Source: Hormiphora californensis
Lineage: Eukaryota; Ctenophora; Tentaculata; Cydippida; Pleurobrachiidae
Reading direction: 5' to 3'
Length of the DNA: 64,000 nt
Assembly (NCBI GenBank): GCA_020137815.1
Contig: CM035354.1
Location: 6,152,015-6,216,014 of the forward strand
In this document: positions 45,577 through 57,951 of the stretch, piece by piece
Layout: every line of letters starts with the position of its first letter
How positions within the stretch are numbered: position 1 is the first letter of the stretch
The notes under the pieces: model-generated
The model's database searches: none
Seen by the model: only the letters and a program-made list of their open reading frames with translations
What the model was told of the DNA's origin: nothing
Position numbers and translations under genes: made by a program

Positions 45577-46620
45577 TAAAAGGCATGTTTGTGTTTGTAA
45601 TTGCATGTTTGTATTTTGTATCCTGAAATATGCTAACGTTTTCGTTTAGTTTAACTAATATAACGACCATTTTGTGGCCTATTGCAAACTTTGTCGCATG
45701 GGCTGCAAATGCCAGGTCTTGGACTCAGTACATGTTGAGTAAGTTTTATAGAACTATTTTTCATGGGATTTTTACCTTTAGTAACCTTTAGTAACCTAAA
45801 CCTAGTACATGTTGAGTAAGTTTTATAGAACTATTTTTCATGGGATTTTTACCTTTAGTAACTTTTAGTAACCTAAACCTAGTACATTTTGTAAAAGGCA
45901 TGTTTGTGTTTGTAATTGCATGTTTGTATTTTGTATCCTGAAATATGCTAACGTTTTCGTTTAGTTTAGCTAATATAACGAGCATTTTGTGGCCTATTGC
46001 AAACTTTGTCGCATGGGCTGCAAATGCCAGGTCTTACCGGACTCAGAATAAAATCATGATATAAGTACATGTTGAGTAAGTTTTATAGAACTATTTTTCA
46101 TGGGATTTTTACCTTTAGTAACCTTTAGTAACCTAAACCTAGTACATGTTGAGTAAGTTTTATAGAACTATTTTTCATGGGATTTTTACCTTTAGTAACC
46201 TTTAGTAACCTAAACCTAGTACATGTTGAGTAAGTTTTATAGAACTATTTTTCATGGGATTTTTACCTTTAGTAACCTTTAGTAACCTAAACCTAGTACA
46301 TGTTGAGTAAGTTTTATAGAACTATTTTTCATGGGATTTTTACCTTTAGTAACTTTTAGTAACCTAAACCTAGTACATTTTGTAAAAGGCATGTTTGTGT
46401 TTGTAATTGCATGTTTGTATTTTGTATCCTGAAATATGCTAACGTTTTCGTTTAGTTTAACTAATATAACGACCATTTTGTGGCCTATTGCAAACTTTGT
46501 CGCATGGGCTGCAAATGCCAGGTCTTACCGGACTCAGAATAAAATCATGATGTAATTACATGTTGAGTAAGTTTTATAGAACTATTTTTCATGGGATTTT
46601 TACCTTTAGTAACCTTTGTA
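45577..46620. repeat. Higher-order tandem repeat built from the monooxygenase 3' UTR and a 77-bp unit
   Basis: A 77-bp unit (starts AGTACATGTTGAGTAAG, ends CTTTAGTAACCTAAACCT) recurs at about 45727, 45804, 46066, 46141, 46218, 46295 and partially at 46557. Interleaved are copies of about 150 bp of 3'-UTR sequence (start TTTGTAAAAGGCATG) at 45577, 45889 and 46379. This gives a period of about 490 bp. Only one such block follows copy A. Confidence 0.9.
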
Positions 46621-46728
46621 AAGGGTAATTTATACAATAATGGCTTTGACCATCTTTTAATAATCAATTGTTGAAATGTTTTCTAAACTATATAAATCCT
46701 AAAATTTCCCTCTCTCTCTGTAGCAGTC

Positions 46729-48899
46729 ATGAATGGAATGGAGAATGTCGCAGGTCTGGAGATGCAGATGAACAACATGTTTGAGTTGCACAAACAGATG
46801 ACAACTGGTGCCATGCCCACCGCAATGAACCAGTTCAGTATGCACTCTGAACTACTCCCTCAGCAGCAGGCAATACTCTCCCAGCAACACATCCTGTCTC
46901 AACAGTTTGCTGCCCAGTCTCCCGTCCCCCACTCCCCAATGGGCAGCCAACCCGCCCGGGGCAGGGGTATCAATGCAAATCAATTGAAGATAGATAACAG
47001 GAAACGGAAAAGGAAAGATCCAAACCGACCTAAACGAGCCATGACACCGTACTTTTTCTTTGCGGCGGAGTACAGGAATAGTTTGAGAAGAGAGGGCAAG
47101 CCTGTTCCAGGAGTAAAAGAGGTAAGACATACTAGCTATAATACTCCGAGGTAACTTGTTTTTCAAGCCCCCCCCCCTTTTCCTCCCTTCCCTTCCCCCT
47201 TCCTAACCTTCCTAACCTTCCCTCCCCCCGCAGGTTGCCCAGTACTGTGGACCAAAATGGAATTCCATGGCAGAGGAGGAACGAAGACCATTTGTAGAGT
47301 CCGCTGAACGAGATAGACAGAGGTACCTGGAGGAGATGAATATCTACAAAAAACCACGTGATGAGGACAAACCTAAACGGCCCGCCAGCGCTTACTTCCA
47401 CTTCCTGGTTGATTTCCGTAAGAAGATGGCGGGTAAACCACTCCCAGAACACACCACCATCCCCAAACTGAGTGGAGCTCTGTGGCAGAAGATGACCGAG
47501 GATGAGAGGAGGCCGTATAATGAGAAAATGGAGCAGGAGAAGAAGGTGTATGAGCAGAAGTTGGCTGATTACAGAAAGGTAAGGGTTTGGAATTGTGTCA
47601 AGATTGTATGTTCTAGAAGCCCAGCCCCTTAAAATCTAGCTCTCTTTCTATCTCTCCTTTTTTCTTCTCTCTACCTCTCTTTTTTTCCTTAGCTCTCTTT
47701 TTCTTTCTCTCTAGCTCTTTTTCTCTCTCTCTCTCTCTCACTCCCTCTCTCCCCCCTCTCTCTCTCACGAGTTTCCTGGAGCCTGATAAGGTGCAGTACT
47801 ACACTAGTAAAATACCAATCACCCTCTAGGTCTGACCCTAATTGCCGCACCCAATGTCTTCCTAAATACTCCCGCCCTACTACCTAACTAGAGTGTTAAC
47901 TTGTGTGGCTCACACCGCATTTCGATAGATCAACAGTTAACCTTATTAACAAGAAAGCACCAAGATACTGGTACTAAATCAATTAAATTAACAGAAACAG
48001 CTAACCATAACCTTTCTCCCCACCAGATGAAAGCAGAGGAGGCGATCAAGCTAGCGGAGAAGACGAAGCCAGAGGACGGAGGAGTCGGTGGAGGGTATTC
48101 CGAGTACACTGCCCCTCCTGCCTCGACCCCGGTAACGATACCAGCTGCCAGCGCTGCCTCTTCCTCCGCAACCACTTCCACCCCGCAACTTACCATGCCC
48201 CAGATACCCGCTGAGTACACCGATATCAACCGCCAACTCCAGATGGTATAGTGTGACGAGATACTACACTCCCCCCCCCCCCATTAACATGCCCCCCCCC
48301 CATTAACATGCCCCCCCCCCCTCCCCATTAACATGCCCCCCTAAATTAGCGTTAACCCGGATTGACACCCCCCCCCCCCTTGAAGTAACTAATAACCCCC
48401 ATTAACCCCCGCTCCTCAAGCCCGTTTATCCGCCCTATCACGGACCCACCCTCCACTATATATCCCCACATGACGCTTTTTTGTGATAACCCTATTCCTC
48501 GTGACACCTGTATTGGGTTACAAATGTGCAATTGTTATTTAATGTTCTTGGGTGCTGTGTTCATTATTCGCTCTTTGCAAATGTCCCCCCTCCCCTCCCT
48601 GTAACCCCTGGGGATGCTGATACCCCTCCCCCCTCATTGTGCTGCTGTGTTCCTAACCCCCTCCCTCCCCTTCCCAGATGAGTAACCAGATGAACAGCCA
48701 GAACAAGGCGATCAGCTGGCAGGAGCAGTTCCAAACAATGCAGGCGGCCCAGGTAGTCCAACACTTCAACAACTACTCAAACTACTACAATAACTCTCCC
48801 TCAAGTGCAAGTGGCGCCTCCGCAGCCGACCCAGCAGCCCAACTATTACAAAGTTTAGCCCCCGTACAAGACACTAAAGCGGCAGCCACCCCACGGTAG
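46729..48899 (+). CDS. Protein with two HMG boxes, Gln/Met-rich N-terminus and Ser/Asn-rich C-terminus
   Basis: HMG boxes bend DNA, so this is a probable nuclear architectural or transcription factor. Exons: 46729-47121, 47234-47578, 48027-48245, 48678-48899, all in phase (393 codons including stop). HMG box 1 spans the first intron: DPNRPKRAMTPYFFFAAEYR then VAQYCGPKWNSMAEEERRPF. Box 2 follows in exon 2: DKPKRPASAYFHFLVDFRKK then LSGALWQKMTEDERRPY. Upstream lies a basic NRKRKRKDPNRPKR stretch, a likely nuclear localisation signal. The acidic tail of HMGB1-3 is absent, replaced by Ser/Thr/Pro and Asn/Gln-rich sequence. The ATG lies five bases after an acceptor-like CTCTGTAG, implying a non-coding 5' exon upstream. 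Its first exon was partly copied to 43312-43413. The orthologue is uncertain. Confidence 0.88.
48246..48677. repeat. C-homopolymer-rich intron of the HMG-box gene
   Basis: Poly-C runs alternate with CATTAACATGCC units (48270-48400). A CCCCTCCC-rich polypyrimidine stretch precedes the acceptor at 48677. Confidence 0.7.
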
Positions 48900-50129
48900 A
48901 TTATATCTCTACCACCATCGCACCACCCTCCCCGAGTATAGTGCTGCGTGTGTGAGTGTGTGATAATTGGACGTAATAGTGTGCCCCTAATTACACCTGC
49001 ATAATTTAACACGCGAGAGAGAGAGAGAAAGGGACATTACAGCCTCTTAATAACAGTTCACCCCCTGGCAACTGGCTGTCAGGGTGTGAGATATGTACCC
49101 CATATATATAACGTCGTGGTAACAGCAAAATATACCTTTTAGTTAGAGAGAACAAGAAAGTAGGCCTTAACATGTTCATACCCCTTCATTTTTGAAGATT
49201 TCACCCCACTCATTTATTGTATTTACACAGCCCCCTGGTAAAGAGGCACATCTTAATAACACATTTACAGTTTTATCTTATACATACACACACCCACATC
49301 ATTAACCACCCCTCCTTATGCCGCGAGTTTTGTTTTTGAGTTTCAAGTGTGTGAGAGAGATCACACACCCACTAGATATGAGAGAGTGTTAAGTTAAGAG
49401 AAGTGTTACAATAATAATCTCTATTAGATTTTTAATCTTTTTTCTTTACCTTGCGTGAGGACCTTTGCATGAACAAGACTATACAAGAAGAGAAAGAGGG
49501 AGAAAGTATTATTAATGGGTGAAAGGGAGAGAGAGAGAATTCCAACTGTCTGTTGGGGTTGAAGTTTGTGTTGGTTGTTGATTGAGTCGGATATTTTTAA
49601 AGACAACAAAGAGTCGAGAGAGAGAAAATTGTGAGAGAAAAGGGGCCAAGAGAATGATAATTGATAAAAAGAGTGAAAGATATTTATGAGATAATTCGGA
49701 GTTATTATTTTCACGCCTATTTTTGAATGAGAAAGGAACAGCACATACCGCGAAAGAGATACCGGTACACCTCCAAATATATTGTTTGTAGGAGTACTGA
49801 TATCCACAGTACATCATTATACACAGTGTGTTGTGTGTGTGTGCCTGTTTTGTTAGTACAGGATGTGTATAACGTACTGGTGTTAACGTTAATATTTACC
49901 CCCCGAAAATATCCGACTATCTTACTTCCACAAGGGCTAATCTCTCTTAGTGGGAGATGGGAGTTAGGTAGTTAGAGGAAAATGTGACTTGTGAGATTAG
50001 CCCTTGTATTTTGTTGTATTGGAAAAAGGGAAAGTCTGGGGTTTTGTGAACAAAACAATCAAAAACACAAAGGTAAATTATAAATCTCACTCTCACAATA
50101 AATACACAGTTCTCTCTCTCTCCTACTCT
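48900..50129. other. Convergent intergenic gap between the HMG-box gene and CERT1
   Basis: About 1.2 kb of 3'-flanking sequence for both genes. Visible features are short GA tracts and the pair GGGCTAATCTC / GAGATTAGCCC (49935-50005), an inverted repeat of about 11 bp. No exon is seen. Confidence 0.5.
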
Positions 50130-52020
50130 CTAAAACTTGACAGGACTGTTCTTCACGTGGTCAATAGCGAAGGCCGATATCTTCTTTAGGAATTTAGGGT
50201 ACTCCCTCTGGGATACCGCCCTGACTGCAGCAGATGGAGCCCAGCCGCCTGGGTTAACACTAGCTGAGTAGACTATCTTGCACTTTAGGTCCTTACGGGA
50301 GGGGCCCTTTCCAATGGTCTGGCAGAACATTACTACTTCAATGGAGGCCCTTGTGTAGCTACTGGATGATTCTGGTTTGGAAGGGTGGTCGCATGATACG
50401 TTACATACTATCCAGCTAGGATTATCCTCTCCACTCTGTGCCTCCAACTGTAGGGAGAGAGGGTTGTTAGGACAATACTGGATTGGGTATAGGGCGGGTA
50501 ATTTAGGTCAATACATAGTGGGTACGGTATAGAATTAAGGCGGGAAATGAGGGGGTACTGCAGAGGGGCGAGGTGATGAAAGGGTCATGTGTGCAATCTC
50601 CGTCACACACTCAGACTGTTGTCTACTAGGAGGGGGGGGTGCGTAATTAGGGACCACTGTGTGTGTCACCTGTTGTTTGTGGCTGGCATATACAAGGTCT
50701 CTCTGAGCGGCAGGCCAGACCCGTTTCAAGATTTGGTGGTAGACGGCACAGTGATCATCCAATGTTTCCAATAACTTGTCTCCCTCGATAGTGTGATCCC
50801 ATTTTAGTTTCAGCTCCTTCGAGTGGAATACCTCTGTCATCTCTGCTGCAGTTACACCCTGAAGAGAAGGAGAGATAGAGCTGAGGGAGGGAGATAGAGA
50901 GAGGAGAGGGGATGAATTATAAAGTAGAGATAAGATGTGAGTTAGGGAGGGTAGCCAGGGAAGATAATACAAGACAATGGGTGGATTGTGTGTGTGTGTG
51001 GAGAAATATCGATACACTCGAGAGAATTTAACATATTGTTTTGCCAGAATGGTATATTGTTTTGGCTCTGTGTGAGATAACTTGAGGTATCATGTAAGTC
51101 TACTACACATTGTGGGGGAATTTATTGTCTACCTCAACTAGTGTAGTAGCAACCAGAAAATCCATCAAAACATCTCCCTTCTGTTCTTCTTTTCTATAAA
51201 TCTGTGGGAAAATTAAAGTTATAAATTATTAGTTTAGAGGGAGGGAAAGATGGCCCACATTCCGAATAACATCTCGCTGTGAGCCACGTAAACAAACCTT
51301 TGTTTCCCCAGACTTGGAAAGAACCTGCCAGCTAGGTTCGGCTTCAGGGTCCTGTTTAGACAGCTCTATGTACTTGTTTATAAGCTCCTGCATCTGCACG
51401 AGGGGAGGGAAGAGGTGAGAGAAGGTACAAAAGAGTTGTGTCCTAGACGAGAGGAGGAGAGATTCATGAATTTTACACTGTAGGCGTGTATTTTCGGCTT
51501 GAAAACGGCCCTGATGTCTGTACGGGTGGGTTAGTGGTCAGCACTCAGTGCGCGGCGCCTTCTATAGTATTTATGAAAGGCGCGCATTAGCGGAGCGGGA
51601 ATTTGCCGCCTGCTGCACTGAACAAACAGAACGATCAATTCTGGCTCATGATGTTCTCCCAACTCTCATAGTATCCATAACTGGCTCTCCCCCCTCTCTC
51701 TCAATGCTATTGCAGGTGTCGCAAGACAATTGTGTTGTGGTAAAAGAGAGAGAGGGAGAGTGATACAAACACAACTTGTAAAAGACACAGTGAGAGAGAT
51801 GTAGTAGAATTGTGTGAGAGGGATGGGTCATGGGATTGGAGGGGAGAATGAAGGTGTGAGCTTTGGAACATCTGAACATAGACGGAACTGCTAACAAGTA
51901 AAGGGGGAGGGGAGGCAGGATTTTGCCAAGCAGACCACAAATTGAATTTTATCACACACATTCCCGGGTTTTCTAGTTGGTTCCGTGATATAATATCCCT
52001 GCCTGCTTGCTGTGTGTGTA

Positions 52021-52059
<39 letters not shown>

Positions 52060-55000
52060 TACAGAGAGAAAGAAGGATAGAGAAAGAGAGAGAAAGATAA
52101 AGAGAGAGAAAGATAGAGATAGAGAGAAAGATAGAGAGAAAGATAGAGAGAAAGAAGGATAGAGTCCTTATTATAAAGTACAAATGAACGTCGTGATGAG
52201 GAGGAGGATGTCCTATCCTCACGTGCAAATGGTGGGGGGTTGCCAAGGAGGTGCTCTGGGAGGGGTATTGGAGGGTGATACTGCACGTGCATGTTGTTGG
52301 TTGTTTGTTGCGTGTTCCTGTGTTTTTCCTGTGGTGTTTCGGGATCTACTGCTGGGGCCCCCATGATTGCCAAAGCCTTTCTACCATCCCACCCCATTGA
52401 TTCTCTACACATCTACAATTCTACGGATCTTTATCACCTGATTCTACATGTTATTCAGCAGGATTTCCCTTGATGTTTATCACCAGCGCTCTACCACTAT
52501 AATACCAACCTCCGTATTCTTTACCCCGACATGAAGAGACGAATAGTAAGAGGGGGGGGGGGGGGAGGGGCGGGGACATAGAGACGGGTGGGGGGTGTTC
52601 AATGGGCTTTCTAGTCTCTATTATAAAGTACAAATGACGTGCGTGATGAGATGGATGATGTAGTATCCACACGTGCAAATAGTGGGGGGGTTGCCATGGG
52701 AGGTGGCCTTGGGAGGGGTATTGGAGGGGGGATACTGCACGTGCATGTTATTGGTTGTTTGTTGTGTGTTCCTGTGGTTGTTGTTGTTGGTGTTTTGGGA
52801 TCTACTACTGAGGCCGCCATGATTGCCAAAGCCTTTCTACCTACGTACCCCCTTGATTCTCTACACAGCTACAATTCTACGGATCTTTATCACCCGATTC
52901 TACATGTTATTCAGCGGAATTTCCCTTGATGTTTATCGCCAGCGCTCTACCACTACCAACCTCCGTATTCTTTATCCCGACATGGAGAGACGAACAGTGA
53001 GAGGGGGGACATAGAGACGGGGTGGGGGGGGGGTGGCTGTTGTAGGACTTAACAATGGGCTTTCTAGTAGAGAGAAAGATGGAGATAGAGAGAAAGATAG
53101 AGGGGGACTGAGGAGAGCAGGTGGAGAGAAATGAGGTGACCACTGACCCAGCTCTTCTCTGACACAGATAAACACCCTCTATTACTACCCAGTACCACGC
53201 CCCCTATACTCTACAGGGGGCGTGGTCACAGGTCACACTACAGCTGCAGTAGTGTACGGGCCACGTGGGCGTGGTCACACTACAGCTGCAGCGGGTCCAC
53301 CTTTTAGACTATAAACAATACTTCTCTAGAGGGGATAGAGTATTCTGAGACTTAGAGAACAAGAACAGTATAATTACAACCATTAAACCATAATCCCGTA
53401 TTAAGATTCGGTTTATCCAACCTCCTATCCCTACTCAACAAACGAACTGTCCCTTAGGGGAAACTCTAACTGAATGGCATCCCATTAATGGGATCCCATC
53501 AACAGTAAAACTCTAACTGATAATGGACCACAGTGATGGTTCTTTCTCTTTATTCTCTCTGTGTGCGCGCCCGTGCCCGGGCATGCCCTATAGTTCTTTC
53601 TCTGTATTCTCTCTGTAGGCAGTACATAGATGTACTGCCTACAGAGAGAATACAGAGAAAGAACCATCACTGTGGTCCATTATCAGTTAGAGTTTTACTG
53701 TTGATGGGATCCCATTAATGGGATGCCATTCAGTTAGAGTTTCCCCTTACTCAACAAACTATCTAAAATCACTATATTTCTTGCCACTTTATTCTCCGTA
53801 GACCACATCGCCAACTAGCAGGACTAACAAGCCCTCACCTTCCCATTGAGCCCTCACCCACTGATTAATGCCGGCAGCCCAGTGCCCCGATATTGCAAAC
53901 CCGTGTAATTTTTTGAGCAAATATTTGCAGCCTGACTAATTTTTTGCAGCCTAAATAAAATAACCTCGACTGATATTGCAGCCCGGGCTGCAGAAAATAT
54001 AAATATGAAATATAAGCTTCCCCGAATCGCATGTGTTTAATATCCCGTATTGGCTAACAGTGCTTATAAGGCGTCCCAGAATGGTGTCACATATCCATCC
54101 CCCTCATTAGAGTATGAAATACATATGTATTTCGGTGTCGAGATTCATGCAGCCCGGCTGCAGAAAATTTCGAGGAAATTTTCCCATTCTGGGCTGCACG
54201 ATGATTTTGCTAATTAGGCGTCCCCTGTCAGGCCAATGCTCTAACAGGGCGTCCCAGAATGGTGTCACATATCCATCCCCCTCATTAGAGTGTGAAATAC
54301 ATATGTATTTCGGTGTCGAGATTCTTGCAGCCCGGCTGCAGAAAATTTTGAGGAAATTTTCCCATTCTGGGCTGCACGATGATTTTGCCCCGAAAATGGT
54401 ACTTTTTTTCTCTATTAGCCCAACTTCTACGATGCTGACGTACGTCGCGAGGTCGAGGCTGCGTAGCAGCCGAGACCGAGCAAAAATTTGCAGCCTAGCG
54501 AATAGAATCTTGCAGCCTAGCTGAAGGCTTAGAAAAATATTTTTTTAGATTTCTGAAATTCGGGGCACTGGGGCCGGCAGCCCCTCAACCCCTAGCTCAC
54601 CTTTTCTTGCACCTCCTTGACAGTAGGGTGACCCATGATGATGTTGATGTATGACAAACTAAAGGGGTGCAGAGCTGCTACAGAAAACAAGAGCGGAGAG
54701 AGAGTGAGGAATGAAATTCGAGCTGACAAGAACCCTTCCACTAACGTTCTCTCTGAACACGCACAGAGGGCTATGATAACTCAGCCTAATGATAACGCAC
54801 AGGGGGACGTGGTAATAGGTCACAGGTGGTTGCCGAAAGGGGAAACCAGAGTGACACCAAAACCATGGGGTGACTTAGATAAAATAAGATACAGACCCGT
54901 AAGGACGGGCTTTTATTTCTTAAAATCGTATAATTCAGTGAACGAATGGCAGAAAGAGACTGTTGGAAGTCAAAACATGTCTATTGCTGCTTTAGACCGA

Positions 55001-56118
55001 GCAAATGGTTCAAGTTTCACGTGTGATTATTCTGCTATATGTTAAAATTCACACTAATTTATCAGAGTGACATAAACCGAAACCCCGCCCAGAAACTCGG
55101 CCTACCATCTGGGATATTTCTAAACTACCCACACTCGAGATAGAGAGAGAGTTATTAGAAAAACATAATAGGATTTAATGAATGAATGATTGAGTGGTCA
55201 AGATATGAAGAAGCCTACCAAATCTATGATATGAGTTTCAAACCTTCCCAACAGGTGTATCTGATCTGTGCTGATCTGTTACTGAATCTGTTACAACTTT
55301 ATCACTCACAACTCCTATAGAACTCTCTGATAACAACTCCTCATCTGCAGACTCGAACCACTCTTCCTCCCCAACATAACAGTAACATCCCTCCCCAGCT
55401 TTACAGTAGTGCCCCTGTTCCTCCCCAGTATCACAACTGTACTTGTACTGTTCCACCTCAATGTTACAACTCTGACAACTGACCTGACTGTACATACGGT
55501 GATTCTTCTTGTCCCCCGCATCGTCTCCCAGGGAATCCTCCTTCTTCTTCACTATCTCTAGACACTCCAGATTCTTATCAAGGTTGTCCATTTTCTCTAA
55601 TGTTTCTTCTATCGCGTCAAAGAATTGATCCTCGTTTAATACTGGGCCTTGCTGCAAGAAGGTTTTCTCTGGTTAGAAAACAAGGCTATAGGGAGGAGAT
55701 AATGAGAGCTATGGATACCGAACTAGCAACAGACCAAACAAACGTGAATTACAATAAGACACAATAGTGTTTAGGTAAAGAGAGAGGAAGTAAAAATACT
55801 TACTGGAGCGTTAGTTTTTATAAGTTCAGTGTTCTCTCTGTTGGTAGCTGTGTAAAGGATTTCTAGCTTCTTAGCCTTCTCGTGCTCCTAAGAGGAAGAT
55901 AGGACAGGGTGTTAAACAACTACAAAGAAACTAAAATCCAAACATAAAAGTAGTAAAGGTCAAACCATACCAAGCTCTTATTCCCAGCACTATTCCCACA
56001 AGAGATTTGGTCAGAGACAAAGGGCTAATTTTCCAAATTAGACTACTTTTGAAGGACAGAACACGTGTAAACTACCTTGTTGGGAAAATGAGCCTTGTTT
56101 ACTTAACCTTTAGGGAGG

Positions 56119-56204
<86 letters not shown>

Positions 56205-57864
56205 GAAAGATCAGAGGTAGTACCTATACGGAAGTACGAACATCTGCTTCGTATTAATTCTATGGCAGGTATCTGCTAAAATGGCCAGTAAATGATTGGT
56301 GTGTACATTGTACAACTGTGCAGGCTGTAATTTCACCAGTATTTATATCTGCCGTCGCTAAGTAAAGGACCAAGACAAGTGACCGGTCACTTGTCTTGGT
56401 CAGAACTCTGCACTTAACCAGCAAGAGATGGGCAGTTGAGCAATGCAGCAGGGCCCTGTAACTATTAAGAACACCTGTTCCGGCTATTGAATTTCGCATT
56501 GTACTTCATTTAATTGTTTTTAGAGCATGCTCTTTTGTTTACAGTATAAGGGATGGGCACTACTACATCAGCAGAGCTTTTGTCTTTTCTTCATTGGGAA
56601 ACCAGCAGAATAAAATAATTGAATAGACTTTAAATGACCTTATGAACACCTGTGGCTGCTGAGTCAGATTAGCCCTTATAGAAAATGAGGTGATGTTTGC
56701 CCCAAATAAACTACTAAAGTTCAATTCTAAACTGGACTGGTTCCCGGGTATTCGGCCCTTGTCAGCGCTATTCCTATATTTTACACTGGAAGCGCGCCCA
56801 CTCTCTAGCAGTGCTGACGTAAAGAAAGAAATGTGCTTTCAACACAGCCCAGTACGCGCGTCTTACCGCATTGTATTTCTCTTGCCAGAACTTCTCCCTG
56901 TCCTGCATGGATTCAATGCATGTGGTGGTGGTGGCTACAATTCCAGTGACAGTCGCCTGTACCGCCACCAGCTGCTGTGTCAATGCTGGGGATTCTGAGG
57001 GAGGCCAGTGGTTTAGTAAATAGTAGTTACATGGTACAGGGATATTGGAACAGGGAGACATATCCTGTAATTGCAATTACTGCTTACCTTTTGCTAGTTT
57101 AGCTCTAACTTCTGCTAATTGGAAGGAAAGGCTATCCTTGAAGGAATTCAGTTCATCTAATTTTAGGTTCAGATCGGACGCCACCTGAAGAAATATGAGA
57201 TGATAAGAAAAGGAAGATAAAGGGAGGGATATAATGAATTAACAGACGGACTGATACTGATAACACACTTGTACACGACAGTGAGGGAGAAATAGTAATA
57301 TACAAATTGTACAGCTGCACAATATGTGTGAACTTCAAGCAGACTGGACGGGTGTATTGAGACTTGCGGGTTACTGCAGCTCACTGCAAAGGACACCATT
57401 AGGAAAATCAAACTGCACCTGCAATGTGGGTATAGACTTGTAGATACTCTCTCTATTTCCATTCAACTGCTGTACCGGAACCACTGCTACAGGCCTCTTG
57501 TTTGCTTTATTAGCAGCGCATCTCTTGCTCAGTCTCTTCTTCAGGTACTTGTGTACCGGTCCGTGCTTCATAGCTGAGGGAAGGGACATTCCAGTTGAGC
57601 TGCTAGAGGCTCCACCATGGACCGAGCTGGCAGTCGAGTTGGAGGGAGCAGGGTGGGAGGGAGCAGGGTGGGAGGGTGGAGTACAGGAGGTGGAAGTAGT
57701 ACAGGGCATGCGACAACAACAACAGGGGGCCAAAGATGCAATATATGGGTTAAAAGTGGTAGCTAGGCAAGCAAGGGGGGCATATGTAACAAGTCAGCGG
57801 CTTACGGCCATTATTAGCATACAATCTCTCTTTCTATCTCTCTCTCTCTTTCTATCTCTCTCTC

Positions 57865-57951
<87 letters not shown>

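Noticed and set aside
54635-55045. 136-codon plus-strand frame in a CERT1 intron
   Set aside because: It overlaps a likely CERT1 exon on the other strand, begins in a Met-rich non-family sequence and shows no recognisable domain; kept only as an open possibility.
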